Positions 46,153 through 53,816 of a stretch of DNA of 64,000 nt are shown here, in pieces. Position numbers and translations under genes: made by a program. The stretch lies in assembly GCF_030246925.1 (NCBI RefSeq), contig NZ_CP126740.1, positions 868,001 to 932,000 on the forward strand, read 5' to 3'. The stretch is from Microbacterium sp. zg-Y625. GTDB taxonomy: Bacteria; Actinomycetota; Actinomycetes; Actinomycetales; Microbacteriaceae. Below the pieces are notes generated by a model. The model worked only from the letters and a program-made list of their open reading frames with translations, had not been told where the DNA came from and ran no database searches. Every line of letters begins with the position of its first letter. The stretch's first letter is position 1.

Positions 46153-47457
46153 GTGACCGTCATCGCCTTCGTCATCGGAGTGCTCGTCCTCGTCGTGGGA
46201 CTGGCCGTCTCGATCGCGCTCCACGAGCTGGGCCACCTGGTGCCCGCGAAGAAGTTCGGCGTGCACGTCGGCCAGTACATGATCGGCTTCGGTCCCACGC
46301 TGTGGTCGCGCCGGCGCGGCGAGACGGAGTACGGGTTCAAGGCGATCCCGCTCGGCGGCTACATCTCGATGTCGGGCATGTACCCGCCGTCCCCTGCCGC
46401 GGCGGAGCGCGGTGGCCGTGCCGGTGGCGGGCTCTTCGCCACCATGGTGCAGGACGCCCGCGCCGCCAACGCCGAGACGATGACCGACGTCGCCGAGGAC
46501 CGGCTGTTCTACCGGCTTCCCGTCTACAAGCGCATCATCATCATGCTCGGCGGTCCGCTGATGAACCTGCTGCTGGCCCTCGTGCTGTTCACGATCATGC
46601 TCAGCGGCATCGGCGTGCAGACCGCCACCACCACGATCGCCGGCGTCAGCGAGTGCCTCGTGTCGGGTGCGTCCGCGCAGTCCGAGTGCACCGCGGACGA
46701 CCCGGCCGCGCCCGCGGCTGCCGCCGGCATCCTCCCCGGCGACGTGCTCGTGTCCGTCGACGGCGTGCCGGTGGAGACCTTCGCCGAGGCGTCGCAGATC
46801 ATCCAGGACTCGCCCGGCGAGACCCTCCCCGTCGTGATCGAACGGGACGGCGAGACCCGCACGCTTCAGGTGACCCCGGCGCTCACCGAGCGGGAGATCG
46901 TCGACGCCGACGGACAGGTGACCACCGCCGAGGTCGGCATGGTGGGCATGACCGCGCGCTCGGAGTACGTGCCGCAGCCGATCTGGGCCGGCGCCGAGAT
47001 GACGGTCGACAGTGTGCAGCGCGTCGCCGGGGTCATCGTGCAGCTGCCGGTGCGGGTCTACGACACCGCGGTGGCGCTGTTCACCGGCGGTGAGCGCGAC
47101 CCCGACGGACCCTTGTCGGTCGTCGGCGCAGGGCGCATCGCCGGTGAGGTCGCCGCGATCGACGCGCCGGTGCTCAACCGGGTGTCGGGGCTGCTGGGGC
47201 TGCTGGCGTCGCTGAACCTCGCCCTGTTCGTGTTCAACCTCGTCCCGCTGCTGCCCCTGGACGGCGGGCACGTCGCGGTGGCCCTGTGGGACGGACTGAA
47301 GCGCCTGGTCGCGAAGATCTTCCGCCGGCCGCCGCCCCGCCCGGTCGACACCGCACGTCTGGTGCCGGCGACGTTCGCGGTGGTCGTGCTGATGATCGGG
47401 ATGGGCGGCATCCTGATCCTCGCCGACGTGTTCAACCCGATCTCCGTCTTCGGCTGA
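46153..47457 (+). CDS. rip1: Site-2 intramembrane protease (M50 zinc metalloprotease)
   Basis: Cleaves anti-sigma factors or other substrates inside the membrane. 434 residues. HELGH (H24, H28) in the first helix and LLPLDGGH near residue 375 form the zinc site, with FGVHVGQYMIGFGP and GGYISMSGM between. A single PDZ domain (about 160-260) has GILPGDVLVSVDG. It is the actinobacterial Rip1/RseP type. It is normally between dxr and ispG; here dxr is 10 kb upstream. Confidence 0.95.
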   Translation: MTVIAFVIGVLVLVVGLAVSIALHELGHLVPAKKFGVHVGQYMIGFGPTLWSRRRGETEYGFKAIPLGGYISMSGMYPPSPAAAERGGRAGGGLFATMVQDARAANAETMTDVAEDRLFYRLPVYKRIIIMLGGPLMNLLLALVLFTIMLSGIGVQTATTTIAGVSECLVSGASAQSECTADDPAAPAAAAGILPGDVLVSVDGVPVETFAEASQIIQDSPGETLPVVIERDGETRTLQVTPALTEREIVDADGQVTTAEVGMVGMTARSEYVPQPIWAGAEMTVDSVQRVAGVIVQLPVRVYDTAVALFTGGERDPDGPLSVVGAGRIAGEVAAIDAPVLNRVSGLLGLLASLNLALFVFNLVPLLPLDGGHVAVALWDGLKRLVAKIFRRPPPRPVDTARLVPATFAVVVLMIGMGGILILADVFNPISVFG

Positions 47458-47484
47458 CCCCGTCTCGGGGACCGACGACGCTCG

Positions 47485-49419
47485 TCAGGCCAGAGCGGCG
47501 GAGACGAGGCGATCGAGCGTGCGCATGCCGTCGCGCGAGAGGATCGACTCCAGGTGGCCCTGGACCGACGCGAATCCGGGACCGCGCAGCGCGTAGACGT
47601 CGCCGGATGCCGCATCGGCTGCCACCTCGGCCGTCCCGATCGCCGTCGCAGGCGCGAGACGCGCGGTGAACGTGTTGTAGAAGCCGATCGACGCCGGCTC
47701 GCCGAAGACGTCGACCGTCTTCTGCAGACCCTGGTGCGGTGCGTCCAGCGGCACCAGATCAAGGCCCAGCTCGTGGGCGAGGATCTGGTGACTGAGGCAC
47801 ACGGCCAGCAGCGCCCGGCCGCTGCGCAGCCGGTCGCGCACCACCTCGCGCATGCGGCGCAGGCGCGGGCTGTCGGGGTCGCGGGGGTCGCCGGGGCCGG
47901 GGCCGGCCACGACGAGGTCGGCGGCATCCAGCGTCGCGGGAGATGCTTCGGCCCACGGCACGATCGCCACGTCGAGTCCCAGGTGGCGCAGCTGGTGGGC
48001 GAGCATCGTGGTGAAGCGGTCCTCGGCGTCGACGACCACGGCCGTCCGGCCGGCGAACGGGCCGGGTTCGGCGTCGTCGCCCTGCGGGTTCAGCCAGAAT
48101 TCCGCCAGCCGGGCGTTGCGCGAGGCCAGCAGCTCGGCGATGTGCGGGTCGTCCGCGAGCGATCGCGGTGCGGGTGCCGGCGCGTCGGTGTCCGGCGCGC
48201 CCGCCGTCACGGCGGCGGCTGCGGCCTCGGCCGCGGTGTCGCGGGGGATCGCGCCGATCGCGCCGAGCACGCCGGCGGCCTTGCCGTGGGTCTCGCCCAC
48301 TTCGCCGTCGGGGTCGGAGTGGCGCACGAGCGTCGCGCCCACCGGCACGCGCAGCCGTCCGTCTTCGAGATATGCGGTGCGGATGAGGATGGGGGCGTCG
48401 AGGTCGTGCGTGACGTCGTCGCCCTCCTCCGTCGTGGAGGCCGCCTCGTCGCGCGGGGTGAACAGCGCGGCGACGCCCGAGTAGTACCCGCGCGGCGCGG
48501 TCTCGTGCCGGGCGATGACGGTGCACGCGTTCTGCATGGGGGAGCCGGTGACGGTGGGGGCGAACATCGTCTCGCGCAGGATGTCGCGGGGATCGAGTCG
48601 GCTGCGGCCCCGCAGCACGTACTCGGTGTGGGTCAGACGCGACATCTCCTTGAGGTGCGGACCGGTGATGCGTCCGCCGTCCGCGCAGACGGCGCTCATC
48701 ATCTTCAGCTCCTCATCGACGACCATGAAGAGCTCCTCGGTCTCCTTGGTCGAGGCGAGGAACGCGCTGAGGGTCTCGGCCGTCGCGCCGCCGGCGGGGT
48801 GGCGGAAGGTGCCGGAGATGGGGTTCATGGTCACCACGCCGCCCTGAGCGCTCACGTGTGCCTCGGGGCTCGCACCGACGGCGACATGGTCGGGGGTGAC
48901 GACGGCGAACGTCCAGTACGCGCCGCGCTCGTGCTCGAGCAGCGCCCGGAACCACGTGAGTGCGGCCGTGCGGGGGTCGGCATCCACCCCGGCGGTGAAG
49001 TCCCTGCGGATGACGAAGTTCGCGCCTTCGCCGCGACCGATCTCCTCGGCGATGACGCGGCGCACGATGTCGGCGTAGGCGTCGTCGGCGATGTCGAACC
49101 CCGCGTCGGCGAGCGCGATCGGCTCGGCGGGCAGCTCGGCCAGCGCTTGTGCCCGCGGCACGGAGGTGTGGCGGTCCACGATGAGGCACCGCAGCGGAGC
49201 CCCGTCGTCGTGACAGGCGAAGCCGCGTTCGCGCACCTGACGGAACGGCACCATGGCGAGCACCTCTCGGGGCGTGCCCGTGGCATCCGTCAGGGGGATG
49301 TCGGCGAGCAGCTCGACGTCGACGACCTCGCCGGAGAGGATCTCCACCGTGTCGGCGTCGCGGGCGATGAGGGCGAACGCGGGCAGCGCGGCCAGCGTGG
49401 CGGTGAGGGACGCGGTCAT
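47485..49419 (-). CDS. trpEG: Anthranilate synthase, fused TrpE-TrpG (PhzE-like)
   Basis: 644 residues. The chorismate-binding part (1 to about 430) has TMNPISGTFRHP and RETMFAPTVTGSPMQNAC; the latter is closer to PhzE than to classical TrpE. The C-terminal glutaminase (about 450-644) has VAGPGPGDPRD, the nucleophile Cys in LLAVCLSHQIL and VQGHLESIL with the His/Glu pair. Product is anthranilate, or 2-amino-2-deoxyisochorismate if it were PhzE. The tryptophan attenuator just upstream strongly favours tryptophan synthesis. The start is ATG 49419; in-frame codons upstream lie in the leader terminator. Placed between rip1 and ispG. Confidence 0.92.
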   Translation of the reverse strand: MTASLTATLAALPAFALIARDADTVEILSGEVVDVELLADIPLTDATGTPREVLAMVPFRQVRERGFACHDDGAPLRCLIVDRHTSVPRAQALAELPAEPIALADAGFDIADDAYADIVRRVIAEEIGRGEGANFVIRRDFTAGVDADPRTAALTWFRALLEHERGAYWTFAVVTPDHVAVGASPEAHVSAQGGVVTMNPISGTFRHPAGGATAETLSAFLASTKETEELFMVVDEELKMMSAVCADGGRITGPHLKEMSRLTHTEYVLRGRSRLDPRDILRETMFAPTVTGSPMQNACTVIARHETAPRGYYSGVAALFTPRDEAASTTEEGDDVTHDLDAPILIRTAYLEDGRLRVPVGATLVRHSDPDGEVGETHGKAAGVLGAIGAIPRDTAAEAAAAAVTAGAPDTDAPAPAPRSLADDPHIAELLASRNARLAEFWLNPQGDDAEPGPFAGRTAVVVDAEDRFTTMLAHQLRHLGLDVAIVPWAEASPATLDAADLVVAGPGPGDPRDPDSPRLRRMREVVRDRLRSGRALLAVCLSHQILAHELGLDLVPLDAPHQGLQKTVDVFGEPASIGFYNTFTARLAPATAIGTAEVAADAASGDVYALRGPGFASVQGHLESILSRDGMRTLDRLVSAALA

Positions 49420-49450
49420 GGTCGGTCTTTCGTCATGGGAGCGGCCACCC

Positions 49451-49480
49451 CAAATGAAAAGACCGCCCCGCGGGCGGTCT
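49451..49480 (-). terminator. Trp attenuator terminator hairpin
   Basis: On the minus strand AGACCGCCC (49480-49472), a three-base loop, GGGCGGTCT (49468-49460), then UUUCAUUU. A perfect 9-bp GC stem followed by a U-rich tail is a classic intrinsic terminator, placed between the leader peptide and the synthase start. The 5' arm can also pair with GCGGG just after the leader stop, which would give the antiterminator. Confidence 0.85.
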
Positions 49481-49501
49481 GTCGTCACACGAACCCGCCG
49501 C

Positions 49502-49537
49502 CTATGCGGTGAGCCACCAGGTGAGGTTCGCGGACAT
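49502..49537 (-). CDS. trpL: Trp leader peptide
   Basis: An 11-residue frame, MSANLTWWLTA, with tandem TGG codons at positions 7 and 8, ending in TAG at 49504-49502. TAGTTT (49550-49545) plus seven bases precedes its ATG, so the leader peptide would be read from a leaderless transcript. CGAACC within it (codons 3-5) can pair with GGTTCG 30 bases downstream. A ribosome stalled at the Trp codons would break that stem and allow the antiterminator. The layout is that of ribosome-mediated attenuation. Confidence 0.88.
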   Translation of the reverse strand: MSANLTWWLTA

Positions 49538-49544
49538 GGGGCCG

Positions 49545-49607
49545 AAACTACCACACCGCTGTCCGCGGGCGGCGTTCGGCCCCTCTCCAGGTCGCCCGGC
49601 GTAGGGT
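49545..49607. promoter_or_regulatory. Divergent promoters of trpL-trpEG and ispG
   Basis: TAGTTT on the minus strand (49550-49545) serves trpL; TAGGGT on the plus strand (49602-49607) lies six bases before the ispG GTG. Both predict leaderless transcripts from a 76-bp region. Confidence 0.55.
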
Positions 49608-49613
49608 GGGATC

Positions 49614-50765
49614 GTGCCAGCAGTCAACCTCGGAATGCCGCGAGTGCCGGAGCTTCTCGCTCCGCGTCGCAAGAGCCGTCAGATCCGCGTCGGGAAGGTC
49701 CTCGTCGGTGGGGACGCACCCGTGAGCGTGCAGTCGATGACGACCACCAAGACCACGGACATCAACGCCACCCTTCAGCAGATCGCCGAGCTGACGGCGT
49801 CCGGATGCGAGATCGTCCGTGTGGCGGTGCCGAGCCAGGACGACGCCGATGTGCTGCACATCATCGCGAAGAAGAGCCAGATCCCGGTCATCGCTGACAT
49901 CCACTTCCAGCCCAAATACGTCTTTCAGGCGATCGACGCCGGGTGCGCCGCGGTGCGGGTGAACCCCGGCAACATCCGGCAGTTCGACGACAAGGTCGGC
50001 GAGATCGCCAAGGCGGCGAAGGATGCCGGCGTCTCGCTGCGCATCGGCGTCAACGCCGGCTCGCTCGACCGTCGTCTTCTCGAGAAGTACGGCAAGGCCA
50101 CCCCGGAGGCTCTCATGGAGAGCGCCGTGTGGGAGGCGAGCCTGTTCGAGGAGCACGACTTCCACGACTTCAAGATCTCCGTCAAGCACAACGACCCCGT
50201 GATCATGGTGAAGGCCTACCGGCTGCTGGCCGAGCGGGGCGACTGGCCGCTGCACCTCGGTGTGACCGAGGCGGGGCCGGCGTTCCAGGGCACGATCAAG
50301 AGCGCGACCGCCTTCGGCATCCTGCTGTCCGAGGGGATCGGCGACACCATCCGTGTCTCGCTGTCGGCGCCGCCCGCCGAAGAGGTCAAGGTCGGCCACC
50401 AGATCCTGCAGTCGCTGAACCTGCGCGAGCGCAAGCTCGAGATCGTCTCGTGCCCCTCGTGCGGGCGCGCACAGGTCGACGTCTACACGCTCGCCGACAA
50501 CGTCACCGAGGGGCTCAAGGACATGACCGTGCCGCTGCGCGTGGCCGTCATGGGCTGCGTCGTGAACGGTCCGGGCGAGGCCCGCGAGGCCGACCTCGGC
50601 GTGGCATCCGGCAACGGCAAGGGTCAGATCTTCGTCAAGGGCGAGGTCATCAAGACCGTGCCTGAAGCGGACATCGTGCAGACGCTCATCGAGGAGGCGA
50701 ACCGCCTCGCCGCCGAGATGGGGCCGGCCGCACCGATCGGCACCGCGCAGGTCATCACGGCCTGA
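49614..50765 (+). CDS. ispG: 4-hydroxy-3-methylbut-2-enyl diphosphate synthase
   Basis: Penultimate MEP-pathway step, an iron-sulfur enzyme. 383 residues from GTG 49614. The three cluster cysteines are C280, C283 ([12 protein letters not shown]) and C315 ([13 protein letters not shown]). [13 protein letters not shown] and [14 protein letters not shown] belong to the TIM barrel. With dxr (14 kb away) it shows the MEP route is used. A palindromic array follows 6 bases after the stop. Confidence 0.97.
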   Translation: MPAVNLGMPRVPELLAPRRKSRQIRVGKVLVGGDAPVSVQSMTTTKTTDINATLQQIAELTASGCEIVRVAVPSQDDADVLHIIAKKSQIPVIADIHFQPKYVFQAIDAGCAAVRVNPGNIRQFDDKVGEIAKAAKDAGVSLRIGVNAGSLDRRLLEKYGKATPEALMESAVWEASLFEEHDFHDFKISVKHNDPVIMVKAYRLLAERGDWPLHLGVTEAGPAFQGTIKSATAFGILLSEGIGDTIRVSLSAPPAEEVKVGHQILQSLNLRERKLEIVSCPSCGRAQVDVYTLADNVTEGLKDMTVPLRVAVMGCVVNGPGEAREADLGVASGNGKGQIFVKGEVIKTVPEADIVQTLIEEANRLAAEMGPAAPIGTAQVITA

Positions 50766-50771
50766 TTCCGC

Positions 50772-50854
50772 CTCCCCGCCACAGGCGATCTCCCCGGAAC
50801 AGGACGTTTCCCGGCGGATCGTCCTGTTCCCGGGAGTCCTCCTGTTCTGGGGAG
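50772..50854. repeat. Palindromic array copy A (two forward, two reverse units)
   Basis: Units of 16 bp with an 18-bp period: CTCCCCGCCACAGGCG (50772), CTCCCCGGAACAGGAC (50790), then after 15 bp the reverse units GTCCTGTTCCCGGGAG (50821) and CTCCTGTTCTGGGGAG (50839). The second and third units form a stem with one mismatch. The 65 bp from 50790 align position by position with copy B at 52090. Confidence 0.85.
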
Positions 50855-50926
50855 ACGGCCATTCCCCGGTCCGGCCGTGATCGAATCGTTCCAATCGGCC
50901 GCCCGCGGTTCCGGCAATATGCAGAC

Positions 50927-51991
50927 ATGCGCATCCTTCGCGTCCTCGCCCCGCTCGTGATCGGGGTCGCCGCGCTGTCGGCCTGTACGACGCCTCCGCA
51001 GACGCCGCAGACGTCGCCGTCGCCATCGGATGCCGGCCTCTCACCGGCGCCGACGCCGGAAGCAGTCGGGCCCGTTGCGGCGTTCGACGGCGACTGTGCG
51101 AACGTGCTGACACAGCAACAGGTCGAGTCGATCCTCGGCGTCGGCGCCACGGATCAGGCGAGCTGGTCCGAGGCCAACGCGGGCGCATCGGCGCGGCGCG
51201 GGATCGACCTGAATGCCGAGTCCACCGCCGGCGGCCTCGAGTGCACCTGGATGGGCGGGGAAGGGGCGGGCCTGCCCGAGGGCATGGACGGGATCTCGGT
51301 ATACGCGCTTCCCGAAGCGGCGGTCACAGGCGTTGACTTCAGTGATCCGCGCTGCGAGCCGAGTTATGACTCCACCCTGTGCCGCATGTCGCGTGTCGCA
51401 AACGGTGTCTGGCTCATGGCCCGGGCCGGATGGCAACTGTCTGCCCCTCCTGTGGAACAGCTCGACGCGGCGCTGACCGCGGCTGCGGCCAACCTGGCAT
51501 CCTTCCCGGCCCCCGTGTCCGCCACGCGCGGATCCACCTGGTGGGAGCTGCCCTCGTGCGATGACATCGCGTCGCACATCGGTCTGTCCGATCTCGCTGG
51601 TGCAAACCTCTACGGCGGCTTCGAGGGAGGGCCGTCACCGCAGCCGGAGGACGAATTGCTGGACGACGCGGGTGTCGCACGCCGTTGCGCCTGGTTCACC
51701 GATTCCGGCTCAGCGGACCCTGCAGGCAGATCCGCCAGCTTCGCCCTGGAGATCATGCCTGGTGGGGCGGGGTGGTGGGATGACGTGGCCGCGCATCCGG
51801 ATGCCACTGCGGTGACCATTCCCGGTGCCGAGGGGGCGATCGTCACGGGCGAGGAGGGGACTCACATCGCTGTCGCCACCGACGGCGTGAATGTGCTGCG
51901 CGCCGTGCACGGTCATCCCCCCGACAATGACTTCGCCCTGGTGGTCGAACTCGGCGAGCGTGCCCTCGCCGCGCTCGCGACCGCACCCTGA
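50927..51991 (+). CDS. Two-module secreted lipoprotein of unknown function
   Basis: 354 residues. Signal peptide with lipobox LSAC (Cys 20), then a Pro/Thr/Ser linker. The mature part looks like two related modules, each with a Cys pair and an Ala-rich helix: CANVLTQQQVESILGV ... CTWMG ... LDAALTAAAANLA, and SCDDIASHIGLSDL ... RRCAWF ... GERALAALATAP. The pattern resembles DUF3558-type actinobacterial lipoproteins, but this is not certain. It stands alone between two copies of the same repeat. No substrate can be proposed. Confidence 0.8.
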   Translation: MRILRVLAPLVIGVAALSACTTPPQTPQTSPSPSDAGLSPAPTPEAVGPVAAFDGDCANVLTQQQVESILGVGATDQASWSEANAGASARRGIDLNAESTAGGLECTWMGGEGAGLPEGMDGISVYALPEAAVTGVDFSDPRCEPSYDSTLCRMSRVANGVWLMARAGWQLSAPPVEQLDAALTAAAANLASFPAPVSATRGSTWWELPSCDDIASHIGLSDLAGANLYGGFEGGPSPQPEDELLDDAGVARRCAWFTDSGSADPAGRSASFALEIMPGGAGWWDDVAAHPDATAVTIPGAEGAIVTGEEGTHIAVATDGVNVLRAVHGHPPDNDFALVVELGERALAALATAP

Positions 51992-52059
51992 CGCGCCCCA
52001 GCGAGGTGCCGGTGCCGCTGCCCGACCTGGCCGCGCGGGTGTTCGCGGCGCTGAACTGA
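51991..52059 (+). pseudogene. Possible orphan 3' end of a related lipoprotein gene
   Basis: A 22-residue frame, TRPSEVPVPLPDLAARVFAALN plus TGA, begins at the last base of the lipoprotein stop in another frame, with no start of its own. Its DLAARVFAALN end resembles the end of the lipoprotein modules. It may be what is left of a tandem copy, or of an older, longer C terminus lost by frameshift. Short enough to be chance. Confidence 0.3.
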
Positions 52060-52071
52060 CCGCCTCAGCGC

Positions 52072-52154
52072 ATCACCGGTGCAGGAAAACTCCCCGGTAC
52101 AGGACGTTTCGGCTGAAATTCTCCTGTACCGGGGAGTTCTCCTGTTTCCGGGAG
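52072..52154. repeat. Palindromic array copy B (two forward, two reverse units)
   Basis: The same layout as copy A. A degenerate forward unit at 52072, CTCCCCGGTACAGGAC (52090), the shared GTTTC, then CTCCTGTACCGGGGAG (52121) and CTCCTGTTTCCGGGAG (52139). The inner arms form a perfect 17-bp stem (52088-52104 with 52122-52138). It lies between the convergent lipoprotein and acyltransferase genes. Confidence 0.88.
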
Positions 52155-52160
52155 GCGGGC

Positions 52161-53231
52161 TCAGCCCCGGCGATCGCCGGCACGGTCGCGCGCGAACCAG
52201 GCGGGCGCAACGTAGAGCAGGCGCAGCACCGGCACCCGCTCGCAGCCCGCGGCGACGAGCAGACTCAGCGCGATGGCGATCGCCGACATCAGCACCGGCA
52301 TCACGGGCTGCAGCATCGTGAGCACCCCGGTGTCGGCGGACGGCACCAGCACGCTGGTGAACGTCGACAGCAGCAGGATGTGGGTGACGTACACCTGCAG
52401 CGTGCGCCGGCCGAGGTGCTCCAGCGGCCGCGAGAGCGGCCGGGTGAACGGGGTGCGGGCGAGATTGCGGGACAAGCACAGGCCGAAGGCGACGGCGACG
52501 AGACCCACCGGCACCGCCGTGGCGGCATCCACGAACCATCCCGTCGCACCGCGCAGCGCGATGGCCGCCGCGAACACGACCAGCAGTGCGACCGCCGCCG
52601 GCCACCGGCGGCGGTGCACGAAGCGGATGATCGGCTCCCGCAGGTACAGGCCGAGCATGAAGAACACGAAGTACTTCATGATGCCGTCGTACGTGACGTT
52701 GCCGAAGGTGAACCCGCCGTGCGCGACCGACGACGCCACCGTCGCGATGGCCAGCACGATCCAGCGGTTCACCCGCCCGTGCAGCGCCTTCGCCGCGACG
52801 AGGAACAGCGCGAGCGCGAACAGGAACCACAGCCCGTTCGAGGGGCGCACGATCGACAGGACGAAGTCGAGCCAGCTGGACTGGTTCAGATCGATCGGTT
52901 CGGGGATCACCTGGTAATACGCGAACCGCAGCACCGTCCACACCACGAAGACCCACACCAGCACCGCCAGGCGCGTACGCCACAGTGCCGGCCAGGAGCG
53001 TTGCACCGCCCCGACGGCGAGCATGCCCGCCACGAGGAAGAACAGCGGCATGCGCAGCAGGGCGAACACGAGGTTGAGCGGTTCCCACCACGGCGAGGCG
53101 AGCCCGGTGGGCACCGTGAACATGCCGGCGTGGAAGAGCACGACGAGGATGATCGCGATGCCGCGGGCACCGTCGAGCCAGGTCACCCGTTGGGTGGCGC
53201 GCGCGGTGGTGACGGGGTGGGAGGTCTGCAT
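52161..53231 (-). CDS. Acyltransferase 3 family membrane protein
   Basis: 356 residues and about ten helices. RVTWLDGARGIAIILVVLFHAG is the N-terminal signature with the catalytic-type His; RMPLFFLVAGML follows. Such proteins transfer acetyl or succinyl groups to sugars of exported polymers. ATG 53231 has AAGGA upstream. It is the last gene of the polysaccharide operon, 18 bases after the preceding one, so O-acylation of that polymer is inferred. Confidence 0.9.
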   Translation of the reverse strand: MQTSHPVTTARATQRVTWLDGARGIAIILVVLFHAGMFTVPTGLASPWWEPLNLVFALLRMPLFFLVAGMLAVGAVQRSWPALWRTRLAVLVWVFVVWTVLRFAYYQVIPEPIDLNQSSWLDFVLSIVRPSNGLWFLFALALFLVAAKALHGRVNRWIVLAIATVASSVAHGGFTFGNVTYDGIMKYFVFFMLGLYLREPIIRFVHRRRWPAAVALLVVFAAAIALRGATGWFVDAATAVPVGLVAVAFGLCLSRNLARTPFTRPLSRPLEHLGRRTLQVYVTHILLLSTFTSVLVPSADTGVLTMLQPVMPVLMSAIAIALSLLVAAGCERVPVLRLLYVAPAWFARDRAGDRRG

Positions 53232-53249
53232 GGGAGTCCTTGCGATGAG

Positions 53250-53816
53250 TCAGGCCGCGGCGGGCGCGGGCTCGTCCGCGAGGGTGCGGATGAGGCGGGC
53301 GGGCACACCGCCGTAGACGGCGCGGCCGGGCAGATCCCGTGTGACGACGGCGCCCGCGGCGACGACCACATCGTCGCCGATGGTGACCCCGGGGAGCACC
53401 GTGACGTTCGCGCCGAGCCAGCACCGGTCGCCGATGGTGACCGGTGCGCTGTCGCGATCCTTGGACACCCCGTCCGGGCCCACCCCGTGGAAGCTCGTGA
53501 TGATCGTGACGAACATCGCCAGCTGGCAGTCCTCGCCGATGCGGATGGGCGCGACGGCCTCGAAGTAGCATCCGACGTTGACGAACGTGCCGGTGCCGAT
53601 GCGGATGTCACGGCCTCCCGTGAACGTGCAGCGTGACGAGAGGTTGGGGGTCTGCACGTCGAAGCCTCGAGCGCGGAGGATGCCGTAGCGCACCGCCCGC
53701 GGGCAGAGCACCGAGCCTGCGACGCTGTTGGTCACGAACGATCGCCACCCCCACGACGCGTCCTCCGCGAGACTGCGCGCCAGCATCGCGACGCGGCCGC
53801 CGACACGGCCGCTCAC
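53250..53816 (-). CDS. Hexapeptide-repeat acetyltransferase (WcaF/LacA-like)
   Basis: 188 residues from GTG 53816, overlapping the GH16 stop; ATG 53786 would give 178. Left-handed beta-helix repeats run from about residue 60 to 175 (IRIGTGTFVNVGCYFE, VTIGDRCWLGANVTVLPGVTIG), ending in YGGVPARLIRTL, typical of sugar O-acetyltransferases that use acetyl-CoA. The N terminus, SWGWRSFVTNSVAGS, resembles colanic-acid type enzymes. Acts in the cytoplasm on a lipid-linked or nucleotide sugar, by inference. Confidence 0.88.
   Translation of the reverse strand: MSGRVGGRVAMLARSLAEDASWGWRSFVTNSVAGSVLCPRAVRYGILRARGFDVQTPNLSSRCTFTGGRDIRIGTGTFVNVGCYFEAVAPIRIGEDCQLAMFVTIITSFHGVGPDGVSKDRDSAPVTIGDRCWLGANVTVLPGVTIGDDVVVAAGAVVTRDLPGRAVYGGVPARLIRTLADEPAPAAA

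Noticed and set aside
47458..47470. CCCCG-tct-CGGGG hairpin between rip1 and trpEG as a terminator
   Set aside because: Only a 5-bp stem without a U tract in a GC-rich gap; too common by chance to list as a feature.
47485..49419. Phenazine biosynthesis PhzE
   Set aside because: The sequence has PhzE-like motifs, but no other phz gene is adjacent and a tryptophan attenuator precedes it. Anthranilate synthesis is the better reading.
47554..49512. 652-codon plus-strand open frame opposite trpEG
   Set aside because: Antisense to a gene with clear catalytic motifs and spans its attenuator; no domain or ribosome site.
51891..53636. 581-codon plus-strand frame crossing repeat B and the acyltransferase genes
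   Set aside because: Translation is Arg/His/Glu/Gln-biased and opposite membrane proteins with clear helices; it only begins inside the lipoprotein gene.
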